Counted from the first letter of the stretch, positions 37,779 to 50,227 are shown. The stretch: DNA of 64,000 nt from Dimorphilus gyrociliatus (GCA_904063045.1 CAJFCJ010000013.1:726156-790155), one strand, 5' to 3'. Numbers and translations are program-made. Notes: a model not told the origin generated them from the sequence alone.

Positions 37779-38398
37779 TCAATAATATTTACTTTTAATG
37801 TTCTTGTTCTTCTTTGGCCCTTTTTTAACTATGTTCTTACTTGGAACATTTGAACAAGAAGAACAATCACAAAGCATTCTAACCAATAGCATCATTGGTA
37901 TTATAAAGTAAATGGCATAGATTCCAGTTAAATAGACTAAATCCTCCATGTTCTGAGGAGAATTTGGAACGTTCGTAAAATCGGTTACCCATATATGAAC
38001 AAGTATTGACCAAACGGTTGTAGCAACGTGAGCGGAGTACACGATACTTGGAAGTCTTAGCCAGGGACAATTCATCGATCCTTTATAAAAACCATAACAA
38101 GCAAAGAAGAAGAAAGGTAGCTGAAGGGCAGCTTCACAATAAATGAACGATTGGAACCAACCAGGTGGTTTATCCATAAAGGGATCCTTGAAAGTTTCCA
38201 CATGGTATTTTACAAGATTAAGAGCCTGGAAATTGTGTATTAAATTAGTATTGATGGGATAAAAATGAAAGAGAATGGTTTTTTTACCCATTCTGGATAA
38301 AAATAGGTCGGCAAAATCGCCTGCAAATCTATTATGAGCGTTATTGGAATATGCGTTGAGAAATAGGCGAAAAATAACCAATCTAAACATCTAATCAT
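37779..38398 (-). CDS. TMEM97: TMEM97 / sigma-2 receptor (EXPERA family)
   Basis: Two exons: 38398-38288 and 38225-37779; 185 residues (human 176). The true start, MIRCLDWLFFAYFST, lies in a different frame from the longest ORF, and splicing at PEW|ALNLVKY restores the family match. Four transmembrane helices are visible. Diagnostic stretches are HIPITLIIDLQAILP, TFKDPFMDKPPGWFQSFIYC, LQLPFFFFACYGFYKGS, and YSAHVATTVWSILVHIW. The acidic residues of the ligand pocket (the Asp in IIDLQ and the Glu of YCEAALQ) are kept. The family is an ER/lysosome membrane protein that binds sterols and affects NPC1 and cholesterol handling. A lysine-rich tail (KKGPKKNKNIKSKYY) may act as an ER retrieval signal. 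The gene is convergent with the sulfotransferase homologue, with only 103 bases between the stops. Confidence 0.92.
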
Positions 38399-39173
38399 CT
38401 TTAAAGTCCCTTAGACGTGGCAATCTGGACAGAAAGTGAACCTTGATACCGGCTTCTTTGCAATCAAATTAGTCAATTATCAATACAGAAAAATTCTTTG
38501 GTTAACATAAAATAGATGGCGTTACTATATTTCTCTATAATTTTATCATTTTTATCTTGCGTTTTATCATTGTTAGTCCACCAATTAAAAAAGAAGATGG
38601 ACTGATAATATTAATATTGATTGATTATAAAAAAAAATGTTCAAATCAGATATAATCAGTTAGAAAGTGAAAGATTATCTTTCTCGCACCTCTTATATAG
38701 TAGTTTACAGATGGTGTTTAAATAGTAATAAAAAAAACAACAAAAAGGATAGAAGTAAGATATTTCTAACCTATCTTTAACACTGTTATTTAGTCTCGAT
38801 AAAGAGTGCAATTATGAAAAGGTAGGCTTTTTAAATGGCGTCAAGTTCTTTTACCTACTTCCTATACTGTATAGGCTGACATAGGTTGATGACGTGCACA
38901 TTAAAAATAATACTCCTCATTAATAGGACAACTATTAAGTTGTTTGGATAATTTATTCCTTTATTCAATCAATTAATTAATAGTTGTTCAATAACTAATA
39001 TTTACTATCATATATATATCATACTATTCGTTATTCTCTAAGGAAGAAATAACAAAAAATGAACTAAAAGCCTTCGAAAGTCTATTATAGTTGCTCTTTA
39101 CCACTTATATTTTATTGTCTCTATTATATTCTAAAAGATATTGAGCAAAAGAAAAATTGGATAAAGAATAATA
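38399..39173. other. Intergenic region between TMEM97 and the PhnD-like gene
   Basis: No coding signal. It holds the TMEM97 promoter on its left and the 3' UTR of the PhnD-like gene on its right. TTTATT at 39111 (AATAAA on the minus strand) lies 58 bases past that stop. Confidence 0.45.
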
Positions 39174-40325
39174 TTAGTAATAAGCGGGCGTCTTCGATTG
39201 TTGACCAATTGACTTATAAATATCCATTTCCGCTTGGTAGTCTTCATCGTCTACTTTAGTAAACTTTCTTATACCATATTCGGCAAACAATTTAGAATAA
39301 TTCGGCAAAGTAGGCAATGATAGGAGAGCATCGGCCAGCTCCTCTTTAATTTCGGTTGGCAAGCTTGATCTAACAACAATTGGTTGAACTGGTAATGGCC
39401 CCAATGAACTAATCGCAATAAAGTCGTCATGAGCATGAGGGTAAGACTTTAGATAAAACTTAAGCGCATTCGAATCGACCGAAGCACATTCCACTCTTTG
39501 TTCACGAACCATTTTAATAGAATTCAAGTGAGAACCTGTTCAAATAAATTTGTCTTTTTTTTATACAAAAGAAAATCATATTCAACGTACATAATTATGC
39601 ATAAATATAATATTGCTTACCACTCTCAAGCATATTGCTGAAGAATGATGAATTATATCCCTTCTTTTTCAACTCGAGAAGAGGAAGGATGTAACCGCTT
39701 ACCGAATCTTGAGTATTATAAGCATATTTACAGCCCTTTAAGTCTTCGAGTTGTTTATACTTTTTTCTGTTAAAACAAGATGGATGTCTTACGATTAAAA
39801 TAATCCTAAAGCTATTGCAATTCTTCTATTGTTTTTATAAAAACAGTACAATACTATACTTACGCTGTACTTTTATGAATAATCAAATCCGAATAGTAGA
39901 TTGGAAGTTCATCAGAATTCAATCGGTGTTCGTGAACGGCTCCAACAGGTAATAGTTCCACATTTGCACCTTTCTCCTTTAATTTTAAATAGGATTTTGT
40001 GCTCATAAAGCCTATTTCGATTTAGAAGGTATCGTTTAAGAATAATTTCTGTTTGCTGCAAACAAACACTTACCGATATCAAAAACGCTAGCTGATATGG
40101 ATTCAGCATCTGACGTGGAAGTCTGTTCACATAATGATCTACTCTCTACAATCAAAATGGAGCCTTTCGATAACTTTTCCTCGATAAATTTTTGATATAC
40201 CTGAAATAAACAAGCAATAATTAATTTGTTATTTTTTTCTAATCTCTTTTAATGAGGTCTACTTGGTATAACTCCAAGCTCATGCTAGGCGTTAAAAATG
40301 TGGCAATTTTCAAATAGCTGTCCAT
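39174..40325 (-). CDS. PhnD/SsuA-like substrate-binding-fold protein without signal peptide
   Basis: Five exons: 40325-40263, 40200-40074, 40011-39864, 39766-39621, 39535-39174; 281 residues in frame. The order of elements follows the phosphonate/phosphite ABC-transporter binding-protein family. These are an N-terminal strand (YLKIATFLTPSMSLELY), the DIGFMSTKSYL segment equivalent to the ligand-loop region, IYYSDLIIHKSTA, the hallmark KQLEDLKGCKYAYNTQDSVSGYILPLLE and the SHLNSIKMVREQRVECASVDS block. The C terminus is LPNYSKLFAEYGIRKFT. In bacteria these are lipoproteins or periplasmic proteins. Here there is no signal sequence and there are five short spliceosomal exons, so the product is a cytosolic animal protein. 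The ligand is unknown. Bacterial ancestry is suggested by the family, and the intron content shows it is long resident. Confidence 0.75.
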
Positions 40326-40890
40326 TTTTTAGTGCTCCCTTAAAATATTATGAAATTGATACAGCCTTTCTTCCCAAAGTCAAACAAAGCTGTAGAAGAC
40401 AAAAAGAGAGGCTTATGTAAATCAATCTTTTCAATTTATGGATACTGTAACAATTTTAAGTGAATAAAATTCGACACTGACAAAAAATAGCGGCAAAATT
40501 TGAAAATAACACTTCAAAAACAAAACTTGCTTGTATTTATTGTATTTATTTTTAACAGAAACACAGCCGACATGTTATTATAAGGCTAATAATCGGCAAT
40601 TTAAATACACCAAACAAATCAATTAAATATTATAAACAAGACGTTACTGTTGAAATCCTTCAATATAATTCTTGCCATTTCATTGTATCTGACTCACAAA
40701 AAGGAAAAATTTCTGCATGAATTTTCCTTTCTTAGATTAACAAATAACATTGCAAACACCTTAAAGACTTCTTTTAAAACAGTACAGCGTCATAGTATAG
40801 ATGACTAGTACCGAGATAGAATAAAATAAGCAAAATTGACAAAGAAACTCATGAACAATGAATAGTGCGGAAAAAAATATAATTGATAAA
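40326..40890. other. Intergenic region between LRRC56 and the PhnD-like gene
   Basis: 565 bases with no coding signal. TTTATT at 40536 and 40545 (minus-strand AATAAA) probably ends LRRC56, leaving about 200 bases for the promoter of the PhnD-like gene. Confidence 0.45.
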
Positions 40891-42871
40891 TCAAAGATGA
40901 TTGGACGAAGGTGGTCTTTTAACAATTGGTTTGGACGGAAGAGATGGTATATTTGAATTCTGTCTTAGTCTGGAAAGGGTACTTGTTTCCGGACTGGACG
41001 GACTGGTGAATACTGATTTCTTTCCATCTAAAGACGAAGATGTCTGGAGGGGACGCAATCTAAAAAAACAAGTTGATTACGTGATCTGTTTATTATTTTT
41101 GCTAATTTATTCAGACTCACTTAAATTTTCGACGAGACTGTATTGAAAAGGAGATGGAATTATTTTTAGGCGGAGTAACTGGTGGCTTAGGCTCTTCTAT
41201 AGACTCTTCGTCATTAGATTCAACAGTATCGCTTGACAATACTTCTGCTTCTTCATCAAGTCCTCTATCTTCAATGCGAAGTATCTGAGGAGCACTGGCT
41301 TCCTCAATCAATTGCATTCTCCTATAAAACAGTAACAAGTTATTGACAACCATGAGAAATAGCTAAAAGCTATTATTTACTTTTTATGCTCTATTCTCCA
41401 ACTGTCTATCTCTTCAGATAGCTGATCTGCTTCGGCATTCGACTCTGAATTAGGTGTAGATCTTTCGGGGGCACTCTACAAAACAAATTTCATTGAAAGT
41501 GACCATGACTTTTAGTTTAATTACAAAGACAGTAACTCAAGTTCTTACAGAGAAATTTAGAGGCTTCTTCTTCATATCTTGCAAAGCCTTAGATCGACGG
41601 CGAAGTGCAGTAGATAAGTTTCCATAAACTAGAGCTCCCTTTGTTAAATCACTATGATAATCGTCAGCTACTTCTTCTAAATCGAAACGGGAAGCCGTCG
41701 AAGGCCGACTAGCAGTCTTTGGACGGGTTTGAGGAGTGGACGGTTTCAGTGCAGATCCAGGCCTATATGACGTATTTAAACGACCAGAACTTGGTAGAGA
41801 GGAGGAAGGTCTTGAAGTATCTGTTAAATTACTTTCGGATTCTTCGGATGTAAATCCTTCTTCCTTTAATTGATTAATATATTCCCAATCAGCTTCAAAC
41901 ACGTTTGTTGGCACATTTTTACTCGAAGGATAGTCTTTTAAGCTTTTGCCATCTAATACTTTTAATTGAGTTATACATTGGATAATTCTAGCGCGATAAT
42001 CGTAATTGACCTATATAAAATAATTAATCATACAATCATAAATACAATTTTACCAAGCTAATTTATCAAATACAAACTGATTTTTCATTTGGTGCTGGCT
42101 CTTTACAAACCGGGTTGTTATCCAAAGTGAGTGTTTCTAAATTTGGGCATATTCCTAAATGCTCCACTTGATACAAACAATCAACGTTATTGCTATTAGA
42201 AAAATTATTATCTTTTTGTTTACTCTGCAAACTATCATAAATTATCAACATACCCTTCCAAATCTAAAAGGTTGAGATTTTCCAACATACTAAAAGGTCC
42301 TAATTCGCTTATTTCATTATAAGCAAGATACATTTCGGTAATATTTATCATTGTTGAAACGCCGTCGACATCCCAAAGCCAACTTCTATTCATCCATAGC
42401 ACCTTCACATTATTTAATGAGGAGCCTAAATCCCTTCAATAGGAAAAAATAAGAAATACCTATTAGAGAATATCGATAATATATCATAACAATTTACCGA
42501 ATCTGTTCCACATGGCTATCATTCAGGTGTAAATACTGTAAGTTTGGAAGGTGGGCACCGAAATTACCCAGACTCCCCTCTCTGGAATCAACCTTAGCTT
42601 CAAAACTGATTATATCTTCAAGATCGTCCTTTCCAGTAAGATCTCTCTGTTAAATTGAAGGAAAATTGAATCAATTCTGAACATAATTAGACTAATAAAA
42701 CATTTAACGAACCAGTCTCCTTGGAGAAAGATATTGAATCATCATCAATTGATTATCATCAGTAATAATGGGATCAGGATTCAACAAACTTCCCTGATTC
42801 TCAGGATATTCCATTAAATGTACATGGGGTCGTACTTGAAAGTTATTAGCAGTTATCTGAACGGGATTCAT
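40891..42871 (-). CDS. LRRC56: LRRC56, leucine-rich repeat protein for ciliary dynein assembly
   Basis: Eight exons: 42871-42713, 42646-42498, 42433-42254, 42192-42078, 42010-41549, 41475-41381, 41321-41121, 41059-40891; 509 residues (human 542). Family-specific blocks are YLSPRRLRDLTGKDDLED, VDSREGSLGNFGAHLPNLQY, DLGSSLNNVKVLWMNRSWLW and MYLAYNEISELGPFSMLENL. The last LRR is LEGNNVDCLYQVEHLGICPN with the cap segment CKEPAPNEK, then NYDYRARIIQCITQLKVLDG. About five LRRs fill residues 60-220; the rest is Ser/Pro-rich and low complexity. LRRC56 (ODA8 in Chlamydomonas) works with IFT in the transport of outer dynein arms, and human mutations cause ciliopathy. Its presence implies motile cilia. 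The junction at LEG|NNVD was chosen over a nearby acceptor because only this one continues the LRR. Confidence 0.93.
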
Positions 42872-43761
42872 TGTTTTGTTTTGCTATTTTGTTTTCGTTG
42901 TTAGATTCAAGCTTTCAAGCAATTCGTCGAAGAATTGTAATAAGGTCAATCTGAGAGGGCAAAAATTAGAGAAGAATGAGAATGACAAGTGTTAATAACG
43001 GTTAAGTAAGTTTCATAGGAGATAGTATAACATTGCTTATGATATTCTTTAGTTATTGAAAAAAATCTTCTAACTATTTTCTTTGTTAAGTAGGTTACTG
43101 AAATAATTTGAAGTTGAAATCTTACTATAATCAAAATTCAACATTGGAAGGCAGTCTGTAACGGTTTTATGTAGACATTCAATAGGCTAGACTGCCATGA
43201 CTCGAGAGGTTAATAAACAAATATAAACTTACGTATTAGATCCGCTCAGCCAAATTTCCTTGCAATTTCTCATAGATACTTGCAAATCTGTTTAGAAATT
43301 TATCAAAAATTCTTTAAAAATTCTAAAGTTTTTTCGATTTGAAGAAAAATTTATATCAGTGAATAAAGAATATGCTTTTTTAAAAAAATAAAATTATATG
43401 GTGATTTATTATTGCAGTTGAAAGATAAGCTAAAAAATATTGCCATAAATGAATTACAAACCTTCCATTCAGACTTTCTTATTTTAAAATTTACTGTAGC
43501 AACGACACTGTGCCGCCATCTTAACATAGGAATACAACTAGTTCCGTCTATTGGTAAAAATTTGATAATCGATCATTACGATAATACAGTATTTTACCGA
43601 TAATTTGTAATGATGTATAATATCCGATATGTATCGTCAAGAATTTAAACGATTAATTACGTCATAAAAGGAATTGCCAGATTGGACATGCGCAATTAGA
43701 GTAGGAAAACCCCTATTATCGAAGTGTCTAATTCGGCAGTTTGAACATCGGTGACGAAAAC
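42872..43761. other. Divergent promoter region of LRRC56 and the choline/ethanolamine phosphotransferase
   Basis: 890 bases with no convincing coding ORF. It contains a YY1-like GCCGCCATCTT at 43512-43522, 240 bases upstream of the plus-strand ATG. I looked for an RFX X-box suitable for a ciliary gene and did not find a clear one. Confidence 0.45.
43512..43522. promoter_or_regulatory. YY1-like motif upstream of CEPT1
   Basis: GCCGCCATCTT is the exact reverse complement of AAGATGGCGGC, the YY1 consensus found near transcription starts of animal housekeeping genes. Confidence 0.5.
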
Positions 43762-45564
43762 ATGCCGCATGTCTTATCCGAATTGCAGTTGAAAAGATTA
43801 ACGGAGCACAAATATAGTGCTACCGGCAGTTCGATTTTAGAGCCTCTTATGCAAAAGTTTTGGCGATGGATTGTTGAGCAAATTCCGTTGTGGTGGGCCC
43901 CGAACGCGATAACACTTACCGGGTTATTCTGCAATGTCGCCACGACGATAATCTTATGCTACTACAGTCCAGATATACAGGGAAAGGTGAGTTTATTATG
44001 AAATAGTTGTCATACTGCCAGCGGTTTGACGGTGTATATATTTACACGTAAAAAATACCGCTATAAATTACTATTGTTTTCTTTATAAATATAGCAAATC
44101 GGTAACAAGTCTATATTCGGTATTCATATAGCCTCCAGCCTGGGCGTTTTTACTATGTGCCAGTGGTTTGTTCATGTACCAAGTCCTTGACGCCATTGAC
44201 GGTAAACAAGCTAGGCGGACAAACTCTTCTTCTCCATTAGGCGAGCTCTTCGACCACGGTTGTGACTCGGTGTCAACAGGTACACTATGCTTTCTTAAAT
44301 TATAAGTTTTCAATAGTTAAGATCTTATCATAATCTTTATCTGATACGTCATTCTGATGGTTAATGAACTTTGACATTGCAGTATTCGTGGTGTTAGGCT
44401 GCTGTATTGCTGTACAATTAGGAAAACATCCGTCTTTCGTGTTTATTGAAGTTTTCACTACCATCTTCCTCTTTTATGCTGCTCATTGGCAAACCTACGT
44501 TACGGGTACAATGAAATTCGGGAAACTAGACGTCACTGAAGCGCAAATTTCCATCATAACTATCCATATATTAACGGCAATATTTGGGATTGAGATATGG
44601 GATACGCCAGTACCGGTTATCGGAGAACTTAGGTTTGCTCCCGTGTACTTTAGCATATTTACTGCCATATTGGCCTCAAGGCTCTACTTTGGTACTATCT
44701 TCATCCAAGGAGGAGCAGGAAAAAATGGATCTACTATAGCAGTTAGTAAATCAATTTTTAAATGTCCTTATTTTTTATTTGTAAACCTTGACCTTTATGT
44801 TATCATATATTTTTCTTAAACTGAAGCTTTTGTTTATTTAATAGAATTATCTCAGAATTTGTACCCTAAAGCAGTGTACGAATTAAGAGGACACTCGTTA
44901 TGTCTTTTTTTAGTGCTTTATTCTGCTTCCTTAAAATTTTGCATCATTTCTTTTTTATTTCTTATCGACGTCGATAATAATATGTGTAATACTATAATTT
45001 TTAGGGAACATCCACTCTATTTCCGGCATTACCTATTGCAACAGTTGTTATTTTGGCCTTAATTATCTCCTATAAATCAGCATCTAACTTGTTCGAAACT
45101 CATACTACTCTATACTGCGTTAGTTTTGGAATTGTAGCTGCAAAGGTAAGAAAAATACAGGATTATATTACGGATTAATGAATTTGATATTTGTTAAAGG
45201 TGATCAACAAACTCGTCGTCGCGCATATGACAAAAAGTGAAATGGATTTACTTGATCCCTGCTTAACCGGGCCATCGTTACTGTTCCTTAATCAGTACTT
45301 TAATATGCTATTTAATGAGCATATTGTTCTCTGGCTAGCCTGTGTAAGTTTTCCCTTTAGAAATATTTTTGTATTATTATTCAGTTTTTAATATCATCAT
45401 AGATAATCGCAATTTTGGATCTATTCACATGGTCTCGAAAAGTTTGTCTAGATATTTGCGAATTTTTGGGTATATACTGCTTCAGTATTAGACCACTGCA
45501 ATCGGGTAATAACGGGTATGAGCCACCAGTAACTCGTTCAAAGACCAAAGAACGCGATCATTGA
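43762..45564 (+). CDS. CEPT1: Choline/ethanolamine phosphotransferase (CEPT1/CHPT1 type)
   Basis: Six exons: 43762-43986, 44132-44279, 44383-44741, 45005-45145, 45200-45343, 45403-45564; 392 residues. It catalyses the last Kennedy-pathway step, transferring phosphocholine or phosphoethanolamine from the CDP-alcohol to diacylglycerol in ER/nuclear membranes. The CDP-alcohol phosphotransferase signature is complete at about residues 98-120: DGKQARR, then [12 protein letters not shown], with all three Asp pairs. About ten transmembrane helices are seen. Close family blocks are [56 protein letters not shown] and [18 protein letters not shown]. The sequence does not decide between the CEPT1 and CHPT1 paralogues, which most invertebrates have as a single enzyme. 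The exon 3 donor is GTTAGT. Confidence 0.92.
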
Positions 45565-46690
45565 TTTGAACTTGTTTTGAAACGAACAGTACGTGCAACA
45601 TTTTGTACCATTGGAAGATATTTCTGTTAATTTCAATGTAGCACATAGTCTATTTTGTTTAACCAACACTTGCGTTATATCGAACGAACATATGTAGCGG
45701 TACTTTTTTCGTTTAAGCTATCTAAAAATAATTATTTCATATTTTTTGACTCTACTGCATATGTATTCCTATACACAATCTTTTAAACTCTGCCAGCATT
45801 TTTGATTGTGTAATATTCAGAGCATTTCAATGAAATATATGCTACCGTGGAGTAGTAAACTTTAAATGAATTAAAGGTTATCTAATTTATTCGGAAAATA
45901 GCAATTCGTTCTTTTGATACATTTGTTATTTGATTAAGGTGGAAACAACTTTGAAAGTTAAGTAAATAATTTTTGGCTTATTTTCGAGAGCAAAGTACAG
46001 ATCGTGAGCATTGTTTTTTCATTAAATACCGCCTGTTACGTAAAAGCATAAGCTTTTAATCTTATCATTCTGAAAGCGATCTATGATCGGGATATTATTT
46101 CACGAAAGTTATAGATATGGCAGCGCCATCTACGATCTAATTTTACTTATTATTCCATAAGTGAAATATGAAAGGAGCAAAAGAGAAAAGGTGAAGGGGG
46201 GGCAGTGGGGTGCAGGGAGTGAGGAAAGCTAAAGAAAAAGCAATAATCTCCTTGGAATTAGTGATTTTATAACGATTTATGTTTTCAGAAAATCCGTCTT
46301 TGAAATGATATCCGCTAAATATATTGGCGGTAAAACTTTTTGATGTAATCTGACGCATATATAATCCTATAAAAAAAATAATCTGAATAATATTTATTTC
46401 ATTTACGTTTATAAAAACGGCGCCAAAAGATTAATTAATCGGTAAAAAATAACCGGTGACGTCTGAAAAAAAAGAACCGTTTCTAGCATAAAACAAGCGG
46501 ATCGGTGATAATTTTTGTCTTTTTGCATTTTTCGTTTTATAGAGAATATTAAAAAGTACGAAAAAGGCGGAAGTTGAAATTACTCCGCTTGTGGTGCACT
46601 ACTTTTCTCTGCGCTGCGGCCATTTTGCCCTGGTAATTTTTCGGGAATATTATATCCGTCGATATCTTGGATTTCAGGCTGTAGATAAAA
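45565..46690. other. Intergenic region between CEPT1 and 14-3-3 epsilon
   Basis: No coding signal. The right end (about 46560-46690) is relatively GC-richer and contains CCATTTTG at 46620, a YY1-like element just upstream of the 14-3-3 start, probably in or near the 5' UTR. Confidence 0.45.
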
Positions 46691-48325
46691 ATGACCGAAA
46701 GAGACTATAACGTATATCAAGCCAAGCTGGCCGAACAGGCGGAAAGATATGATGGTACGTATAAAAAATACCTATATTTCAGTGGAATGTTCTCGATTGG
46801 TTACCGGTAAGGACAGTTCGGTGGCCCGGCTCAGAAAAATCGCTACAACAAAATTCACTAGCAATCGGGGGTCATCATTAACAAGAAGTAGACTAATTAC
46901 TAAGCTCCATGTAGTAGATCGTTAATGGTGTGGAGAATTTTAATCCCTAGGCCGCCATGTTGAATTCATTGCTGCAATGATAGTGATTTATATCATTCAG
47001 ATTATGAATTTTGTTAATTTTCCAAAAAATGTAACTGCCCTTTACTTAATTTGTCACATATGATATTGTCTTACACAAAATTATTACCGGTAGAGGTTAA
47101 ATTTAATGACAGGTATATGATGACTAATGCTGAGTTGAATTCCGCGGAGGTCTATTGGCGTCGAAAAGACGTCATTTAGAGGGCATTTATTTCAATACTA
47201 TTTAAATAGGTCACTGGGAATATATAAGACATCTAATGATTTTATAATGTATGAATAGAAATGGTCGAGGCAATGAAGGGAGTCGCCAATCTCGATATAG
47301 AATTGACAGTAGAAGAAAGAAATTTATTATCAGTGGCGTATAAAAACGTTATCGGAGCTAGAAGAGCTTCATGGCGGATAATTAGTTCTATCGAAACGAA
47401 GGAAGAGCCAAAATCGACAGAAGAGAAAATGAATATGATACGCGGTTACAGGAAAAGCGTTTGTATTTTTCATCTGTAGAATTCCAATAGTTTACATAAA
47501 GATTATTATAGGTTGAGAAAGAGCTAAGAGATATCTGCCATGATATTCTTAGTGTTCTCGATGACCATCTGATTCCTTCGGCCACAACCGGTGAATCAAA
47601 AGTATTTTACTACAAAATGTGAGTATATTTTCAAAACTCTTTAACCTGATAATTTATTGCAAATGTGATAAAAAGAATGCTTGATACCAATAATTGTAGT
47701 TTAAAGTCTTTTTTGTATAAATTGCGTAGGCAGCGAAAGTGTCAGCTTACCAGTATGAGGCTTGCGGAGTTAAGCTGTCGTCTATTAGTAATTCACAACA
47801 GATTAAATCGAATAGATGCGTTAATGAGAATATTGACCTTCATTTATTTTTCCTTTATGCAGGAAAGGGGACTATCACCGTTATTTGGCGGAATTTGCGA
47901 CGGGAACAGATAGGAAAGAGGCGGCTGAAAATTCTCTTGTAGCTTACAAGGCTGCAACTGATATTGCTATGGCAGAATTGGCCCCAACGCATCCAATCCG
48001 GTTAGGGCTAGCATTGAACTTCTCTGTTTTCTATTACGAGATCCTAAATTCGCCTGATCGCGCCTGTCGTCTAGCAAAGTCAGCTTTTGATGACGCCATC
48101 GCAGAACTGGATACTCTCAGCGAAGAAAGTTACAAAGACTCTACACTGATCATGCAATTATTGCGTGATAATCTGACTCTTTGGACATCCGACATACAGG
48201 CAGAGGGTGAGTGAACTTTTATAATGGCACAAGCTCCAACTTGAATACTAAATTTTTCAGCAGATAATGAGCAGAAGGCGGAAGGCGCAGTACAAGATAT
48301 TGAAAATGAAGAGAATGCAGCATAG
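46691..48325 (+). CDS. YWHAE: 14-3-3 epsilon phosphoserine-binding adaptor
   Basis: Five exons: 46691-46754, 47259-47458, 47512-47618, 47863-48206, then 48261 or 48264-48325; about 256 residues. The whole fold is clear: [80 protein letters not shown], and [16 protein letters not shown]. The phosphopeptide triad (Lys of KNVIGARR, Arg of ARRAS, and RY in DYHRY) is present. Epsilon rather than zeta is shown by the N terminus ([20 protein letters not shown]) and the acidic tail. Exon 5 begins at a tandem CAGCAG acceptor, so the product may or may not carry one extra residue (Ala) before [14 protein letters not shown] lies at 48690. Confidence 0.96.
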
Positions 48326-49707
48326 ACTGAGGCAGCAGGTTTTTTAGTGCTGCTCAACAATATTTTAAAAATGTTTGCCTGAGCGTTTTTGTGAATTTGG
48401 AATGTTTGGTGCGCGTTATAAAGGGTTATGTGTGGTTTGTTGTATTGTCTACATTGTCGTGTCTTCTGATACTTTTCTTATTGCTGTTGTCACTATTTTC
48501 ACCTGCTTCATTCTTTTGAGTTCAAGCATGAGTAATTCACGCTTCGGATTTTGGTCACTTTTTACTAAATCATCTTAATCATTCATTGAACTTTTTATTT
48601 CTAATATCCCATGCTGCATAAAATGGTTTCTTAACAAAGATCGCCAGTCGCAAAGATCAAGTTTTAGAGTACAGTAATGATCATGCAGCAATAAAAAACC
48701 GAGGACATTATTCACTACAGCGCTCATTCATTACTTTTTAGTGATCATCAAGAGTGGATGTTATTTACACTATCTAGCATGATTATCTATAAAAATACGT
48801 ACATATATATATTTATATTTATAAAATTATATATTTGTATGTATTTTATACTCTTTTTTTCGGTATATATATATATATATATATGACTGCGTCTATATGA
48901 AAATATTTATATACATATATATTTACTTTAATGTATATGTATCTATTTATTCATATATTCAGTATTTATATATATATATATATATATGAATATATATATA
49001 TACGTAATCTATTCTACATACATATTAAAACAAAGAATTTTCTACGTGCGTTTAGTTCATACAATTTATAACTTGCGTATTGTTATTCATATCGAATGCA
49101 TGGGAACCTACTACTACTAATTTAGGTGAGCTGTGTCCCATTATTGTAGAAGTTGGTACATGTGCTCAGTTGTTGTTTTTCTATCTGCAAAGGAAACTTC
49201 TAAAGGTATGAACTTAATAAAGACCATTTTCGATTTAGCGTTTCGTTTACGTCTAATTGTATTGAATGATGTCTAAAACCCGCTTTATCGTTTGTATTGT
49301 GATTGATCACAAATCGTTTGTACTTTATATATCTAAACTAATATCAGATTTAATAACCGATGATAGTGTTTAGGCTACATGTTAAAGCGATGTAATGAAA
49401 CAATTAGCCTGTATTCTAATAACCGCCGTCAAACATTCCGCGTGAAGATGATACCAAATTTTTTCCAAGAAATAAATACATTTGGGGGATTTCTTTTTCA
49501 TTTTGTGCTTTTTTTCTGCTCATTCTCTTCATAAATAGTATAATTTATGATGCAGCATGTAACAATATTTCAGTCTTTTTCGTGCTTGTATTTTAAACGG
49601 TCTGATATGAAACAATGGAAACAAATACAGCTTTCTCAATAGTAATAAATATGAGTATCGAAAGAAAAAACAAAATGAAGGAAATTTTAGTTTTCCAGTC
49701 ATCTTAA
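48326..49707. other. Convergent 3' region with TA-rich repeats
   Basis: 14-3-3 3' UTR, then a (TA)n-rich stretch between about 48790 and 49010 with two long alternating AT runs (48863-48883 and 48967-48988). The right end is the KIAA1549-like 3' UTR. No coding signal. Confidence 0.5.
48863..49003. repeat. Clustered (TA)n tracts
   Basis: Several uninterrupted AT alternations of about 20 bases separated by TA-rich spacer. Self-complementary; likely slippage-prone simple sequence. Confidence 0.8.
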
Positions 49708-50183
49708 TTACACCTTCGTATCAGAATCACGAGCCAATCTCGTCAGTTCATATTTAATAGACGCTAAAACAGGAGCAGTAGCTCCCCGAGTGACAACTCG
49801 TTGAGCTATATCGATTTCGTCGTCACCTTTTTCGGCTCTTCCAATATTATAGTTCTTTGTAGTGAATGTCGCATCCGGACTCCTTGTCTGTACTATGGGA
49901 GTTTCAATCATTCCAGGTAGGGCTCTCAATGGACGAAAATCAACTTTATCTTCGGGGGCGTGATCTAAATGTCCATTTGGCTTATGAATGTTTTCGTTAT
50001 CAGTAGAACTGGCAAGAAAATAAGAGCATCTAATTAATATTCTCTAGTACTAGAAAAGGTATGCTTAGTTTGATAAACTGTCACCTGTTCAACATATTAT
50101 GTTCCATAGGGCATATCCGTCTTCCGCTAACCGCACAATTATATGTAAATTTTAAGGGATATTTGTCTATACGCAGCATATAC

Positions 50184-50227
<44 letters not shown>

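Noticed and set aside
43412-43603. 63-codon ORF upstream of CEPT1
   Set aside because: It starts inside the divergent promoter region, has no similarity, and includes the YY1-like site.
48863-49003. Possible inverted repeat or origin-like structure
   Set aside because: Self-complementarity is fully explained by alternating TA simple sequence.
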